Assembly (NCBI GenBank): GCA_029255685.2
Contig: CM055318.2
Location: 67,861,136 to 67,925,135 of the forward strand
Origin: Silene conica
Lineage: Eukaryota > Streptophyta > Magnoliopsida > Caryophyllales > Caryophyllaceae
Direction of reading: 5' to 3'
Length of the DNA: 64,000 nucleotides
Position numbers and translations under genes: made by a program
Part shown: in pieces, positions 1-12,000 of the stretch
How positions within the stretch are numbered: position 1 is the first letter of the stretch
Layout: the number at the start of each line of letters is the position of its first letter
The notes under the pieces: generated by a model
Databases searched by the model: none
The model's input: the letters and a program-made list of their open reading frames with translations, nothing else
What the model was told of the DNA's origin: nothing

Positions 1-229
1 CTTTGTATCGTACTTAGTACTTAATTATGTTTTGTCTATCGCATGTTTAGATTTCTAAAGCACCTCGCATGTTTAGTTTTGTTAAAAAGTTTTAATTCCG
101 CTGCATTTTTGGTACTTTGTATGTTTATATTTCCGCTTTCGCGAGGGGTTTTACAGAGGGAGTACCTCGTATGTTGTACTATGGAATTAGGGAGATTAAA
201 TTAATTTAAACTATTGAAATTTTGGTTGA

Positions 230-293
230 TTAACTTCCCTAATCAACCAAACGACTCCTTTTTAGGAGTCGTTTGGTTGAATAGGGAAGTTAA
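230..293. repeat. Perfect-loop hairpin, 29-bp arms
   Basis: The left arm 230-258 and right arm 265-293 are reverse complements with one mismatch, separated by a six-base T-rich loop. The arms contain the motif CAACCAAACGACTCC and its complement. The right arm also resembles the terminus of the MITE-like segment that follows it. This suggests two MITE ends joined head to head, but no target duplication is clear. Confidence 0.6.
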
Positions 294-508
294 TTTTCCT
301 AGGAAGTTACAATTCAGGGGAAATAACTCAAATAAGTTCCCACATCCAATTCGGGTGGTTGCACATGTAGGAATTAAATTCCACAGGAACTTCGAATGAC
401 CGAGGGAGAGTAGGTAAGCAAGTTCCTACATTATGTAGGCATTGGAAGTTTTTATAAAATTCTAATACCTCCATTTTACAAAAATTATGGCAACCAAACA
501 ACCCATAT
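265..508. mobile_element. MITE-like segment with short inverted ends
   Basis: The left end reads GGAGTCGTTTGGTTG and the right end reads CAACCAAACAACCC, whose complement is GGGTTGTTTGGTTG. The ends are therefore imperfect terminal inverted repeats about 240 bp apart. A further copy of the right-end motif lies near 550-568. There is no coding capacity and no firm target duplication. The assignment to a DNA transposon family is open. Confidence 0.35.
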
Positions 509-1200
509 TTTTGCAAATCATGGAATTTTAAAATTTACATGTTTTTAAAGTGTCAACCAAACAACCCAGCGTAGCATCATGGATTTATGGGAAAGTGGTG
601 GTCAATTAGCCATTTGGATAAGTATTCATTCCGCTACAGCTTAGTCAACGGTCGTGAATCGTGTGATATTTCTACTCTATGACCTCGACACCTCGCACAC
701 AAACCCAACCCGATTGACTTTATCCACGGAGCTGCTTTAGGGCAAAAAAGTCGTAACTCGACTCGGCCAAAGTTTTTCAGAAAGGAAAAAAAATTGGTCT
801 GACCCAACCACGCCATAGGTCAGTTTATACCAGACTTGAGAAAACCAACTTAACCTGCCCCTTGTTACAAGCCGGTCCAAGGCCAATGGCTTGGTCGGAC
901 TCAACTCATCCCAACCTTGGCTCAACTCGGCTTGGTCCCGCCCCGACCTCCCGTGGTCAGTGGTCACCTCTACAGGGGCTCCCGCTCCATCAAGTCCTCC
1001 CTCTCAATCCCACCCGCTTCTTTCTCTCCCACCAAATTCCCCACTTCGTCTCCTTCATCTTTTCCCCCCAAAATTCGAAACCCTCACGAACCCTAATTTC
1101 TCAAGTTTCCCCCCCAAATTTTCCAATTTTTTGCTCGGATTCAAATACACAGACCTTATCTTCTTCAAATATCCAGGTTAATTTAATTAATTAATTAAGA

Positions 1201-4200
1201 ATGCAAAATCAAAGAATGAAGCAACAACAGCAATTACAACAACAACAACAATTACAACAACAACAGCAAGCTTTGATGCAACAAGCTCTTCTTCAACAAC
1301 AATCTCTCTATCATCCAGGCCTTCTCGCTGCTCCTCAGGTAATTTTACTAATTTCGATTGTTTTAATTTCTGTTTGTTGACATAGTTAGGATTTCCGTAC
1401 GCGAATTACGATGTCTGTTACTACTTTGTATGATATTATTTATTGAAATTTTGAAACACTAGCTTATTTGTCGATTAAGAGAGTAGAGGTTACATTTTGA
1501 GCTTAAATTATGATTGACCGTATTGTTGTATGATTGGGCGTTAATGGAGCTATGTAGGCAATTTTGATGCTGACCTGATTCTAATCTCGATCATGAGTAG
1601 TTAAGTACCACCGCTTATGACTTTACCAACTAACCGTCATAGGTCTCTGGTGTTTATGTAAAGTAGTATTTGGTGCTGTTTAGGTTATTTCAGTGGGCTG
1701 TGTGCATTACTGCATTTTATGATTATAAGCTCGATTTTGCTAAGCTGGTCAACAGTGTTATAACTGAACTGTCGTTTTTAGTACTTGATCGTGTTACTTG
1801 GCGAGTTTTATGTGGTGCTTTTATGTCTCATGGCATTGTCCTTGTGTATCGCGGAATGTGCTTCTGTTTCAAAGGCTGTGTTTAAATATATTGAGACGGT
1901 AAATCCAGTTCATTAATCTAGCTTAAACTTAGGGTTATGACATACTCCCTCCGTCCTCATCATTTGTTTACCTTTGGTCTTAGCCCAAAGACCAAGGAGA
2001 GGAGAGGGGACCATTTGTGGGTGGTATTATTGAGTGACAAGTCGACAATAGGTTATGTAGATGATCAAATTACCCTTCAAAAATATTCCCAATATAGAAA
2101 AGTAAACAAATGAGTGAAACACCCTAAATGGAATAGGTAAACAAATGACCAGTACGGAGGGAGTATGTGATTAGTGTCAGCTTCTTCTTGTTAGTATGAT
2201 TTGAGCTTGGTAGAAGTCACTGAATCTTAGATTAGTGTACTAACTTAAATGTATTTATTGTTACTCGATTATGTTACATCGTGACTTTATGTGCTGCTTT
2301 TATCTTTCAGCGTTGTCCTCGTGTATTTGCTGCTGTATCAAAGGCCGTATTTTGAAAATTTGAAATGATAATTCCAGTTCATTTAGCTGAGCTTAAACTT
2401 AGGGCTATGATTTATCTGATTAGTATTTTTGTTGTATGGTGCCCTTGAGCAGTTTTCTGTTCCGCAGTAGATAGTCACCTAATTTTAGATGACTGATCAT
2501 TATGATGTGATTGTTAGAACTGAGATTCTGGCTATATTTCTTTTAACTTACGTATCTATTTGCTTTGAATATTCTAGATTGAGCCTTACCCCAGCGGAAA
2601 CCTTCCACCTGGCTTTGATCCCTCTTCTTGCCGCAGTGTGTGAGTATATTCCGCACTTTCTTCGAGTAATCTTTTATTTTGATGTTAGTTATAGACTTCC
2701 TTTCACGAATTTTATGTACTCGGGTATATTGAATGAGAATCCTGCTTTTTCTTTTTTCTTTTTCTTTTTCATTTTTTAGGTGTATCATTTTTGAGAATAT
2801 GCAGGTATGTGGGCAATATTCATCCACAAGTCACTGACCCTTTGCTCCAAGAAGTTTTTGCCAGCGCTGGTCCTGTTGAAAGTTGCAAGCTCATTAGGAA
2901 AGAACAGGTATTCTTATTGCTAGCATGATCGAAGTTCAAATTCTGTCGTACTTAATATGCCTACGAAATAGGATTTGTGATATTGAATAGGAAGGTTGTT
3001 GTTAACATAGTCTTGTGCTACTCTATTTTCAGTCGTCCTATGGGTTTGTTCATTACTATGATCGAAGATTTGCTAGTATGGCTATAATGACGCTTAATGG
3101 AAGGCATTTGTAAGCTTTGAGAGTTCATTTCTACTATAGATCTTGAAATTTTGTGTTGATGTATATGTAAGACTTGATAATTTTGTCTGTAGGTTTGGGC
3201 AGCCTATTAAGGTTAATTGGGCGTATACTAGTGGTCAGCGAGAGGACACTTCAAGTGAGTACATCATTTCTATTCTGTTAGAATTTGTATGTGTTTTAAA
3301 AATACCACACCTGTCTCTGACATATTTATTTTACATTGAAATCAGATCATTTTAACGTGTTTGTTGGCGATCTGAGCCCTGAGGTTACTGATGCTATGCT
3401 GTTTGCTTGTTTTTCTGTTTATCCTAGTTGTTCGTAAGCGTCATTTCCCTTTTTTCCTCTTGTGGTTTTTCATTGTCAGTGGCAGTGCTTTACTAGTTAT
3501 CTAATTCATTTTCAGTTCGTTGGTTATGGTAAGCTTGTTTATCGTTGGGAGCTGAAACCAGGCCTGTCTGTCGGCATACACTTTTATTTACTAAAATTTT
3601 GTAAATTCTTTTTAGAGATGCACGAGTCATGTGGGATCAGAAAACTGGCCGTTCAAGGGGTTTTGGGTTTGTATCTTTCCGCAATCAGCAGGTAGTGTCT
3701 TTGTTGCATAATATGTTCAAGAAAATTTTCTTCCCTAAATTTTGTAATATTAAAAGTTCTTTTTGGTTTTTTGATATATTTAACAGGATGCCCAAAGTGC
3801 AATAAATGATCTTACTGGTAAGAGAAAATTAGCTGGTGTACACAATTATTCTGCTTTGTAACATTGTTCGGTAAGAACAGGACCTGCTTTAGTTTCTCTT
3901 ATGGAGGGGCAAATATTTTTTCGAGTAAAAGTACTTAATCTTCTTTGTTGTATAGGGGAATTGACCTCCATTCTCTTTTGGTTGCTGATTTTGATAATGT
4001 CACATGTATGGCTGGTGTCTTTTTTTTCCCCGAAAGATGAAAAGGTCCCTAATCTTAACATGCCTTATTGTCCTTAGATTTAAAATCCCTATTCAATGGG
4101 TGTGGTGTTTTGAAATCTAATTGATCTAAAAAATGGAAAGCTCAGTCAACTTCCTTAATTGTTTGAATGGGATTAACGTTGGTCAACTCCCATTCAATCT

Positions 4201-7200
4201 GATTTCTCTCTATATTTTTGTTGTCATTACTATGCATTTATGCTATTTTGACTTAGATAATTGAAAATAGCTCAAGTTACGTGTTATTCATATTTCAGGA
4301 AAATGGCTTGGCAGTAGGCAAATACGATGCAACTGGGCAACTAAAGGAGCTACTAGTGGTGATGATACACAGAGTACTGATACAAAAAGTGTGGTGGACT
4401 TGGCAAACGGCACATCAGGTTTGTCCAATGATCATCTATCCCATGTACTAGGAGTTGGTCACATTTAGTACTGGTGCTTGCATTTGTTGTTTGGCACTAC
4501 TTCAGCCCAGATGTATTGTAAAACTAATCTCTGATAGGTTTTAAATCGTCCATTTTATTGCTGGTGGTTCTTGCCTCTTGTTCCTTCGTCCTTGGCCATT
4601 TTATTACAGTCGTTAGAGCATTCACATCAATGATTACAATATTTCAATATCTTTCTCATAATTTATCATTCCTACTCAGCTATCTAGCTCAGCTTTCCAC
4701 TCATCACCAAATATCACCTACAAGGCCAAACTCCTCTACATCAATGAACACAACATGACTTATACTCACAATATTCTCTCTCGTTAAGACTTGAGACTAA
4801 TTCCAACTAGTCAACTACTATCATAAATGGGGTCTATATGTAGACAGACAAATGGAACACATCAGTATATTTTTTTGTTTAGAATTGAATATTAAAAAGC
4901 AAAATACAAAATTAAAAATGCAAAGCACTTTCCTTTATCGTCTATCCTCTATCTCATCATTGAACAACAACTACCATTATCAAATGTAAAATAAAAATCA
5001 CCTTTGTGGGTGGTCATTGAGAACGAAGGGAGTGATGCTATTGATTCTTGACTGGGTAGAGATTGAGTTTTGTTATGACTTTTGATAGTAGTTCGGGGTT
5101 TGTTGAGCTCGGCAGTCGGCTTGTTAAAATGTAAGGTTGATAATTCCATATTTATTTGTGTAAGACAACAAAATTTGTCAGAATTGCGGAGATGCTAAGG
5201 TAACTATAAAAACATTAGGGAGCGGTTGGTGATGTGTCTTGAATTACTTGAGCTAGCTTAAACTGCATTTATTTCCTATAAATGTTATGAAAAAGGCGTA
5301 AATTTTTTGGCGCAGTCCCCTTTTAGTTGTATTCATGCGTGAGATAGTGTTTGTGAAAGTGTCCAGTTGAGTCCGTAAGATGGATAGAACTTAGCTTGCA
5401 ACAGTTCATGGAATAGTTGGTGACATAAGTGCTACACTTCTTCACTGAGCTGCATACTTTCACTTTACTCGACTTAGAAACTTGGACAGTGCAAATGGGT
5501 ATTGCTAGTAGAAGAGCTCTCTCTCAAGGTGCTAGTTTATTGTTTTAGCTGAGCTGGCAAGGTTAAGTCTCTTCTGACCTAATTGACAAATGATGCCCTG
5601 CAAAATGTTCTTGTTACATATCAAGTTGTAGTTTTAGATGGAAAGCTGCTATTGAAAGGTCAGGCGTACTCTTGAATCTGGATGGTATGACCTGTCTCTC
5701 TGGGGAGACATATGTGATGCAATCGCTTTTCCTTTACCCTTTCTCTGCCTCTTTGCAAGTATGAAGTTTTATCTAGCTAGGAATACAGTAGCAGAGCGTT
5801 TTATCTTTTTGATGCTCGAAATTTTTTCAAGGAGTTTAATTCGTCCCAAGGTAAGAATGACCAGTCTTAATAGTAGAAATTTTTAATTATCCATTAAGAC
5901 CTTCAAATTGTGTGTAAATTTAGCTTCTCTTCCAAATTCTACCATGACAGAAATAGTTGGAAATGCACATAGATCTAAGCTTTTTCTTTGCAAATTGACA
6001 GTAATTTTGTTCAAAGAGAGCAGTTAGGCATTACTTATTGCCATTGGTTACGGACCTGCTGCTCTTTCTCTCTACACTTGCTCACATGAAATTCTCACCT
6101 TTGTCTCCCATATCAATATGTTGCTAGTTGCTACTATAAATTTGCCGTGTTGATTATTCACATGCAGTTCAACTGTTTGACATTTCAATGAATTTTTCAG
6201 AAGACGGAAAGGAAACCACAAACAGCGATGCTCCTGAAAACAATCCTCAATATACAACTGTATATGTTGGAAACCTTGCTCCTGAGGTATAGTTAACTGT
6301 TTGTTGCATCTTTCTTTGGCTCTTGGTGCTCCTCTGTGTGCAACAAAATGCTGCATTTGTCACTCACACTTAATGATGTTTGCTGGTTGTTGGGGTTAAT
6401 TGATTGACGTTTAGTTGGCATTGATGGCTGGATGTATATGCCCAGGGTATCTTATCATATCCTTGTTAAAATTTATCAATATTTTCTTAAATGATTCCTC
6501 GGCTTGCAGACAACCCAACTTGATCTCCACCGTCACTTTCATCAGTTAGCTGCTGGGGTAATTGAAGAAGTAAGGGTGCAGCGTGACAAGGGGTTTGGTT
6601 TTGTCAGATACACAACACATGCTGAGGCTGCCTTGGCTATTCAGATTGGCAATACTCCACAATATTTGCTTTTGGGAAAACAAATAAAGGTGTGTGTGAT
6701 GTTTGATACTTAGTCATGCTTGGGCTCTTTTCCTTTTTCTCATTTTTTTTTTCTTTTTTTTTGCTGTTTGGGCCTTTTCTGTGCTAGTTAGAATTGTTTT
6801 TTTTGTTTAAATGAGCGCACTAAGTCGCGGGTGAGAATCAAACCCCCAACTTCATGGTTGGGGTAAGAGCGCTCTTACCACTTGAGCTAACTCTTGTTCT
6901 CTGTGCTAGTTAGAATTGTAGTTGTGTTAGACTCAAGCTCATTTCTTGTTGTAGTACTCTGTTAAGGAATTTTCTCAAACCAAGACCCCGTCTTTTTTAC
7001 CTTAATGCTGAATTTATGCATCCTTCCTGTTAAGTCGACAATGGCTAATTGTTACCCAAAGTAGATATGTAGTGAATTGATTTAGATGTACCGAAAAAGG
7101 AAAGGTAGCAAATCGAAATGAAAAGAGGGAGTATTCTATAAGTACCATCTTGCACATAGATTGATTTTCTCTTATATTATTATCTATGGCTATTTGCCTA

Positions 7201-7566
7201 TTTCTACCTAGGTTATCATATATGCTCTAGTCTCTGAGACTCTGATTTCTGCTACCATCAGCTGTTTATTATTTTTTTCGTGCGTCTGTCATCCAGTGCT
7301 CTTGGGGAAGCAAGCCAACACCTCCAGGCACAGCTTCAAATCCTCTCCCACCTCCTGCGTTGCCGCCTCTAGGACTTTTGACCCCAGATCTTGCCTCCTA
7401 CGAAAGGCAACTGGCAATGAGCAAGATAGGTCTCATGCATGGCCAAGGTGTTCATCCTTTCAACAAGGGTAATATGGGAATGATGGGTGCCGGAGCAAGC
7501 CAAGCTATGTATGACGGCGGGTTTCGGAACATTGCCGCTGCCCAGCAAATGATGTACTACCATTAA
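1201..7566 (+). CDS. UBP1: Oligouridylate-binding protein 1-like, three RRMs
   Basis: This is a nuclear RNA-binding protein of the plant UBP1/RBP45/47 group (TIA-1-like). The family binds U-rich introns and 3' UTRs, supports splicing and mRNA stability, and enters stress granules. The exons are 1201-1338, 2578-2639, 2805-2907, 3033-3109, 3193-3254, 3346-3433, 3616-3691, 3787-3817, 4299-4418, 6201-6286, 6510-6689 and 7297-7566. All junctions are GT-AG and the phases agree, giving 1293 nt and 430 aa. Residues 1-46 are glutamine-rich and end in the family motif [15 protein letters not shown]1 covers about 67-143 ([20 protein letters not shown]). RRM2 covers about 150-226 ([19 protein letters not shown]). 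RRM3 covers about 271-345 ([19 protein letters not shown]). The C-terminus ends QQMMYYH. The frame has no break. The gene converges on the PHL-like gene. Confidence 0.93.
1783..1940 (+). repeat. Intron-1 duplication, copy 1
   Basis: This segment of UBP1 intron 1 recurs at about 2263-2410. Both copies run from a GATCGTGTTAC / GATTATGTTAC start, through CCAGTTCATT, to CTTAAACTTAGGG. The copies have diverged considerably and differ by small indels. They flank a Stowaway MITE. Confidence 0.6.
1945..2163. mobile_element. Stowaway-type MITE
   Basis: The termini CTCCCTCCGT and ACGGAGGGAG are the classic Stowaway (Tc1/mariner) ends. They are flanked by TA dinucleotides at 1943-1944 and 2164-2165, as expected for the TA target duplication. 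The element is about 219 bp, AT-rich inside and non-coding. It lies in intron 1 of the UBP1-like gene. Confidence 0.88.
2263..2410 (+). repeat. Intron-1 duplication, copy 2
   Basis: This is the second copy of the segment at 1783-1940. It shares the ordered motifs for a T-rich start, a TGTCCT-CGTGTAT block, CCAGTTCATT and CTTAAACTTAGGG. It ends just before the sequence that leads to exon 2. Confidence 0.55.
6798..6900 (-). mobile_element. tRNA-derived SINE in UBP1 intron 11
   Basis: On the minus strand the insert begins with a tRNA-like head. It has a box A (TAGCTCAAGTGG) and a box B (GGTTTGATTC), and ends in an A-rich tail, seen as the T run at 6798-6806 on the plus strand. It is bounded by a 19-bp direct repeat, CTGTGCTAGTTAGAATTGT, at 6779-6797 and 6901-6919. 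That repeat is a long target-site duplication of the LINE-assisted type. The body is only about 100 bp, so this is a short SINE. It cannot be a working tRNA gene. Confidence 0.88.
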
Positions 7567-9079
7567 CATCCCTGATGTACAGGCTCATTCTGTTTGACCC
7601 CCTGTTTCTGTACTCTCTTTTACTGTAGAGTGGGCTATGATGGTCTTGGACTTTTTGGTTCAGCGCCAAGTTATTCTGGTGATGGTTTTGTAATTTTTTT
7701 TTTTTCCGTTGCGGAATTTGAGTTTTCTTTCACTGCGAAACCTTGTGAGTTGTGATATACGGAGTAACTTTAATGTCAAAATGAAATAATGTGTATAATA
7801 TTCGTGTTAATCATCTGAATGTTGTGGGCTAGATTGTATGTAGCCTTTAGTCCTTGTGAAATAAAATTAAAAAGCTTCCTCTATGGTACTCATTTTTCGA
7901 TTTCTACATTGTACTCGTTCCTTTAAAATCTATATGGAGTACTTGCGAAATGCTTGAAATTCTACGTTCTATTCCCCCGATAACAGTTGTCAATTACTCC
8001 CATTTATCCCCTCAGCTCATTGTCAACACCTAATTAACATCATCAATTAAATATACTCCACCCGCCGATCTTCATCGCAACCACGACATTAACGTCTCAT
8101 CATTTTCTCCCTTTAATGATAATGGATTTGGCCGAGTTAGGAAGAATGCGGGCAGTTTGTTCATGTAGCTTAGTGGTGAATTTGGTGGAAAGGTTGGGGT
8201 AACGGAAAGGGAAGGATTAGCCTGGGGACACTCTTAGGGTGTGTTTGGATAGGAGGATTTGGAGGGAAAGGGAGGGGAGGGAAATGGAGGGATGGAGTTT
8301 CTCTTGTTTGGATACAAAATATGGAGGGAGGGAAATGAGGGGGGAAAGAAATGGGAGGATGTATTTTCCCTCCTCTAATACAAATTGTTTTCTTACCTAA
8401 GGTGGCAAGATTTGGAAAGAAAACCATAATACTCTCCTTTAAATTATTAAAAGACAATTTTGCTTTTATTAAAAAATGTAATATACTCTCAATTTAGAAC
8501 AATTATGTTGGATATTTTTAATAATATACACTCACAAACATATTTTTACTTCTTCATATTTCCATTCAATATATCATGTCCCTCTTACCTCCCTTCCATT
8601 TCCCTCTCAACAATTTCATTATCCAAACAACCACATTTCCCCTCCCCTCACCTCCCTTTCCCTCCCCTCCCCTCACCTCCATTTCCCTCCCCTCCCTTTC
8701 CCTCTTAAATTTGTATCCAAACACACCCTTAAGGAAAACCCGATGTTCCCATCGATTGAGAGAGAAATACACCATTCTTTACTTCCAACGAGGATCAACT
8801 TAAACTACACAACAGACTATCCATACTTCAAATGAAATCTTAATCATCCCTTTCGAGTTACTATAAATCACTGTAATGTTTAATGTTGCCTTAATTTACA
8901 CTGAGACTATGGTAACTAGTTAGTAGTTACTACATACACCTGACACTACATTATATACTTACCGCCAATTCCCTACCTAGTAACATTTACCATACTTGCC
9001 AATAAGCTGCCCTATGATGAAAACTAAAGGCAAGTGTTAATCTTCACCCAAATCTACTCTGATTATTTTCATCGAACTC
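7567..9079. other. Spacer between the two convergent genes
   Basis: This 1.5-kb interval holds the 3' UTRs of both genes and one Tourist-like MITE. AATAAA-like sequences such as AAATAAAATT near 7858 could serve the plus-strand gene. No further gene is visible. Confidence 0.55.
8237..8728. mobile_element. Tourist/Harbinger-like MITE with purine-rich arm
   Basis: The ends GGGTGTGTTTGGAT and ATCCAAACACACCC are perfect inverted repeats. They are flanked by TTA at 8234-8236 and 8729-8731, the usual 3-bp target of PIF/Harbinger elements. The left arm is dominated by G and A (GGAGGGAAAGGGAGGG). The right arm is its C/T counterpart, so the element folds into a long imperfect hairpin with a loop around 8400-8560. 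It is non-coding, 492 bp. Confidence 0.82.
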
Positions 9080-12000
9080 CTATGTATTGGTGGCCGAATT
9101 GCTTTTATTCACCCCGTGCAAGTCCATCGGTGAATGCGGTATGCTCCCGACAGAGCCAAGTGTCTGAGAGCTAAGTGCTGGGCTTGCTGGACAAGCGTCT
9201 GCACTCATGGGATGGACAGGCCCTGAACTCAATGGCGGGCTCATTGGACCCCGTTGGCTCATCTGCTGTGGACTGGCCTGCAGTTGTGGTGTAGCTGTAA
9301 GTTGTTGGTTCATTTGTTGTGGATGTCCCATTGTTGCAGACGAGCTAACCTGCTGGGGAGAAACCATGCTCTGGAGAGGTGACGTGGCTTCTTGTTGCGG
9401 TAAAACATTCTGACGTGGCTGTTGTTGAAGTTGTTGAAATTGTTGTTGGTTAAACGCAGCATTCATACCTGGCATCAAGTTGGGCATGCCCATCTGGGCC
9501 ATCTGACCCGTCACCGACCGCTGCATCTGGCCAATGGTTCCTCGATTTAAAGACTGGCCTAACATGGAAGTCCCAGTGGACCCCGACTGCATCTGTCTGG
9601 TTCCTGCAGACATGCCAGCTATACCAGATTGAGCCCCGCCTAGCATGCCTCGGTTCCGCATAATATTATATCTCTGTGCAGCAGCCAACACCTGAGGGGT
9701 CAGCGTTCCAGCCCGAAGGTGAGCACCAATGGCGTGTGCGTGACTAAGCCCAATCGGGCTCTGAACCATGTTGCCTCCCACACCTGACAAGGGACCCACT
9801 CCCGTGGGGATACCAGCAGAACCCATTCCTTTCCCTCCTCCAATTCCCATGGCATTATTCAGACCACCAGGGCCCATGTTGTTGCTAACTTGGCCCATAC
9901 CCATAGCAGCAGTCCCAAGTCCCATCATCAGTCTTCTTTGCGCCTGCTGACTTGGCTGCTGCAACATTTGTAGAGGAGATGACTTATTGCTCATGTGGTT
10001 ACCCGCTGGTAAGTTTGAACCTTGCACAAACGAGTTCGATTGAGGCATTGAATTGTTTGGCAGCATCAATGGGGACCGCTGGAACTGAGATGGCACATGT
10101 TGAAGGGGGGACTGCTGATGTGGATGTTGCTGAAGTGACTGTTGTGGATCCATCTGTTGCGGCCTTGCCTGTATTGCAACCCCTGGTACGTGTCCCTGAG
10201 ACATCTGCAAGGGCTGTGAATTTCCAGGAGGGAGCATCGCAGAGCTTGGCAGAACATTGGCAGCTGAGTTAAGCAAGTTATTTGAATTTACTGGCTTTCC
10301 CTCCACCGATTCAGTAAACTGCTGTGCGTCCACTGTAGAATGATTAGGAGCACCTCCAGGCACAGTAAATCGACTGTCTGAGTGTGGCTCTCTGAGTTGG
10401 AGATGTTCATCTACAACATACCCTTCACGTATTACCTGCACGAGAAACTCATGTCAACCAAGGAAATTACTATTTTTTGGCACTGAGTCTAGATTCAAGC
10501 CAAGTAGGACCATCTTGTCTTGATAATTAAAATTGCTGCATTCCTAGGGTTTTGATTTCCAAACCTGTGGCTACGCTAATCAACCATTTGCTATTATATC
10601 TAATTGCTCAGGGTAAATCGGGGACTAATAAATATTAACTCTGCATGCAAGTATCAAAGAAAGGGTATCAAGAACAAAAAATTTCATTATGTTCATTTGT
10701 GAACCACGTACCAAAGCACAAAACTGATCTGCAAGCAAGTCCGCCCAATGCTGCAACAAGATTTAAAGATCAAGGTTAGTATTAAAGCGGTTTTAAAAAG
10801 AATTAGTAACAACCAATTACAAGCTTAACCTGATATCTTAAAGAGTTATGCCCCTCAGTATTTCAGTGACAGGGAAGCCATCATAACGCAAAACTCATTT
10901 GGCATCAGATACGAGACAGTGGAAAGTTTATTTAGTAAAAAAATCAAAAAAATTGTTTATTATCATAATAGAAGCCCGCACATTCCCTTCACGAAAAAAA
11001 AAAACTCACGGTGTTGGGCAATGTAGGCAGGTGATCTTCTGAATTTAGATAATCCCTGTCTTTTAGGTCTCCATAATGCATGGCAACGGTACCATCATTC
11101 GGCTTCTCCGACAAGATTAGTCTTGTCATATTGCCTGCAAAAAAGGGTCCATGGTTAAGCAAAAAAAAGAGAGGAAAGAATAGTACTATCATAGTCTTAC
11201 AACTAAGGGTTTGAATGTAGTAACAAAAGATAAACCTTGAATTCCAGTCTCAACACGTACAAGCCTTATCTTGCACACATTCATGTGGCCACCAAGCAGT
11301 GACTTGGACATTTCTCTTGAATTGTCAGTGCATTCATCCTTAAATACACCAGCTAGGCGAATCAGGAGTTCCTGGGCAGAAAAGGTACGAGGTTTCCTAC
11401 AAAATTCATCGACTTTGTTCTTTTTACGGTTCAACTGGTGCCTAATTTACAAGCAAGCTATATGTCAGCCAAGAATACGCTCGAAAAGACCAGAATTCTT
11501 GAATCAGCAGGCGCATAAAAATTGGGGAAGGGGGAATAAATAACTAAAACGAACCTTAATAAAAATATACAAAAAGAAAAACAGTGTCGCCTACCTCATA
11601 GCTACAGCCTCAATCTTGGTGAATCTCTCAAGCATGTCGTGCTCAGTAAGTTGCGGGGTGCTGATGGAAGGGATTGATGCATTCATGGGAGCACCCATAT
11701 TATTCATGCTAACAGGGGAGCCAACTCCACTTATTGCAGGGGTCCTAGGAAAGGGGTTCGGTCTTCTCTTGGCAGCAAGCTGTGCCTGATGCTGATATTG
11801 CATAGGATCATTGCCAAGAGACATCCCTGATGACGCACAACCAGCTGCTGGAACTGGAGTCACTCTTGATTTTTCTCTTTGCACTTGTCCAAGTGGAGCA
11901 CATGAAGAAACTGCTCCATAATGTGTACTCGTTGAGCAGTAGGACATCTCGGCAGAAAGTCGTGGACTTTGGATTGGTTTCCTTTTTGAAAACTGTTCCT

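Larger units (their letters stand above)
1..1200. other. Region upstream of the UBP1-like gene
   Basis: No coding gene is supported here. The first 200 bases are AT-rich and unremarkable. From about 226 to 570 lie hairpin and MITE-like sequences with the core motif CAACCAAACAACCC. From about 960 to 1195 the plus strand is rich in C and T, which is typical of a plant 5' untranslated leader ahead of the ATG at 1201. I see no convincing TATA box. The transcription start cannot be fixed from sequence. Confidence 0.5.

Noticed and set aside
862-1194. 110-codon frame before the UBP1 start
   Set aside because: It overlaps a pyrimidine-rich leader, and the known family N-terminus begins at 1201.
4614-5040. 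MITE in UBP1 intron 9
   Set aside because: GAGCATTCACATCAATG and a loosely inverted TAGCATCACTCC suggest ends, but pairing is poor and no target duplication was found.
6825-6892. Possible tRNA gene on the minus strand
   Set aside because: Boxes A and B are present, but the acceptor and anticodon stems do not pair as a standard cloverleaf. Long target duplications with an A tail show it is a SINE.
8460-8803. Open frames rich in S/P/L and G/E/R
   Set aside because: They are artefacts of the purine/pyrimidine arms of the Tourist-like MITE.
9952-10272. 106-codon plus-strand open frame
   Set aside because: It is the antisense of the Q-rich last exon of the PHL-like gene; its composition mirrors CAG/CAA codons.
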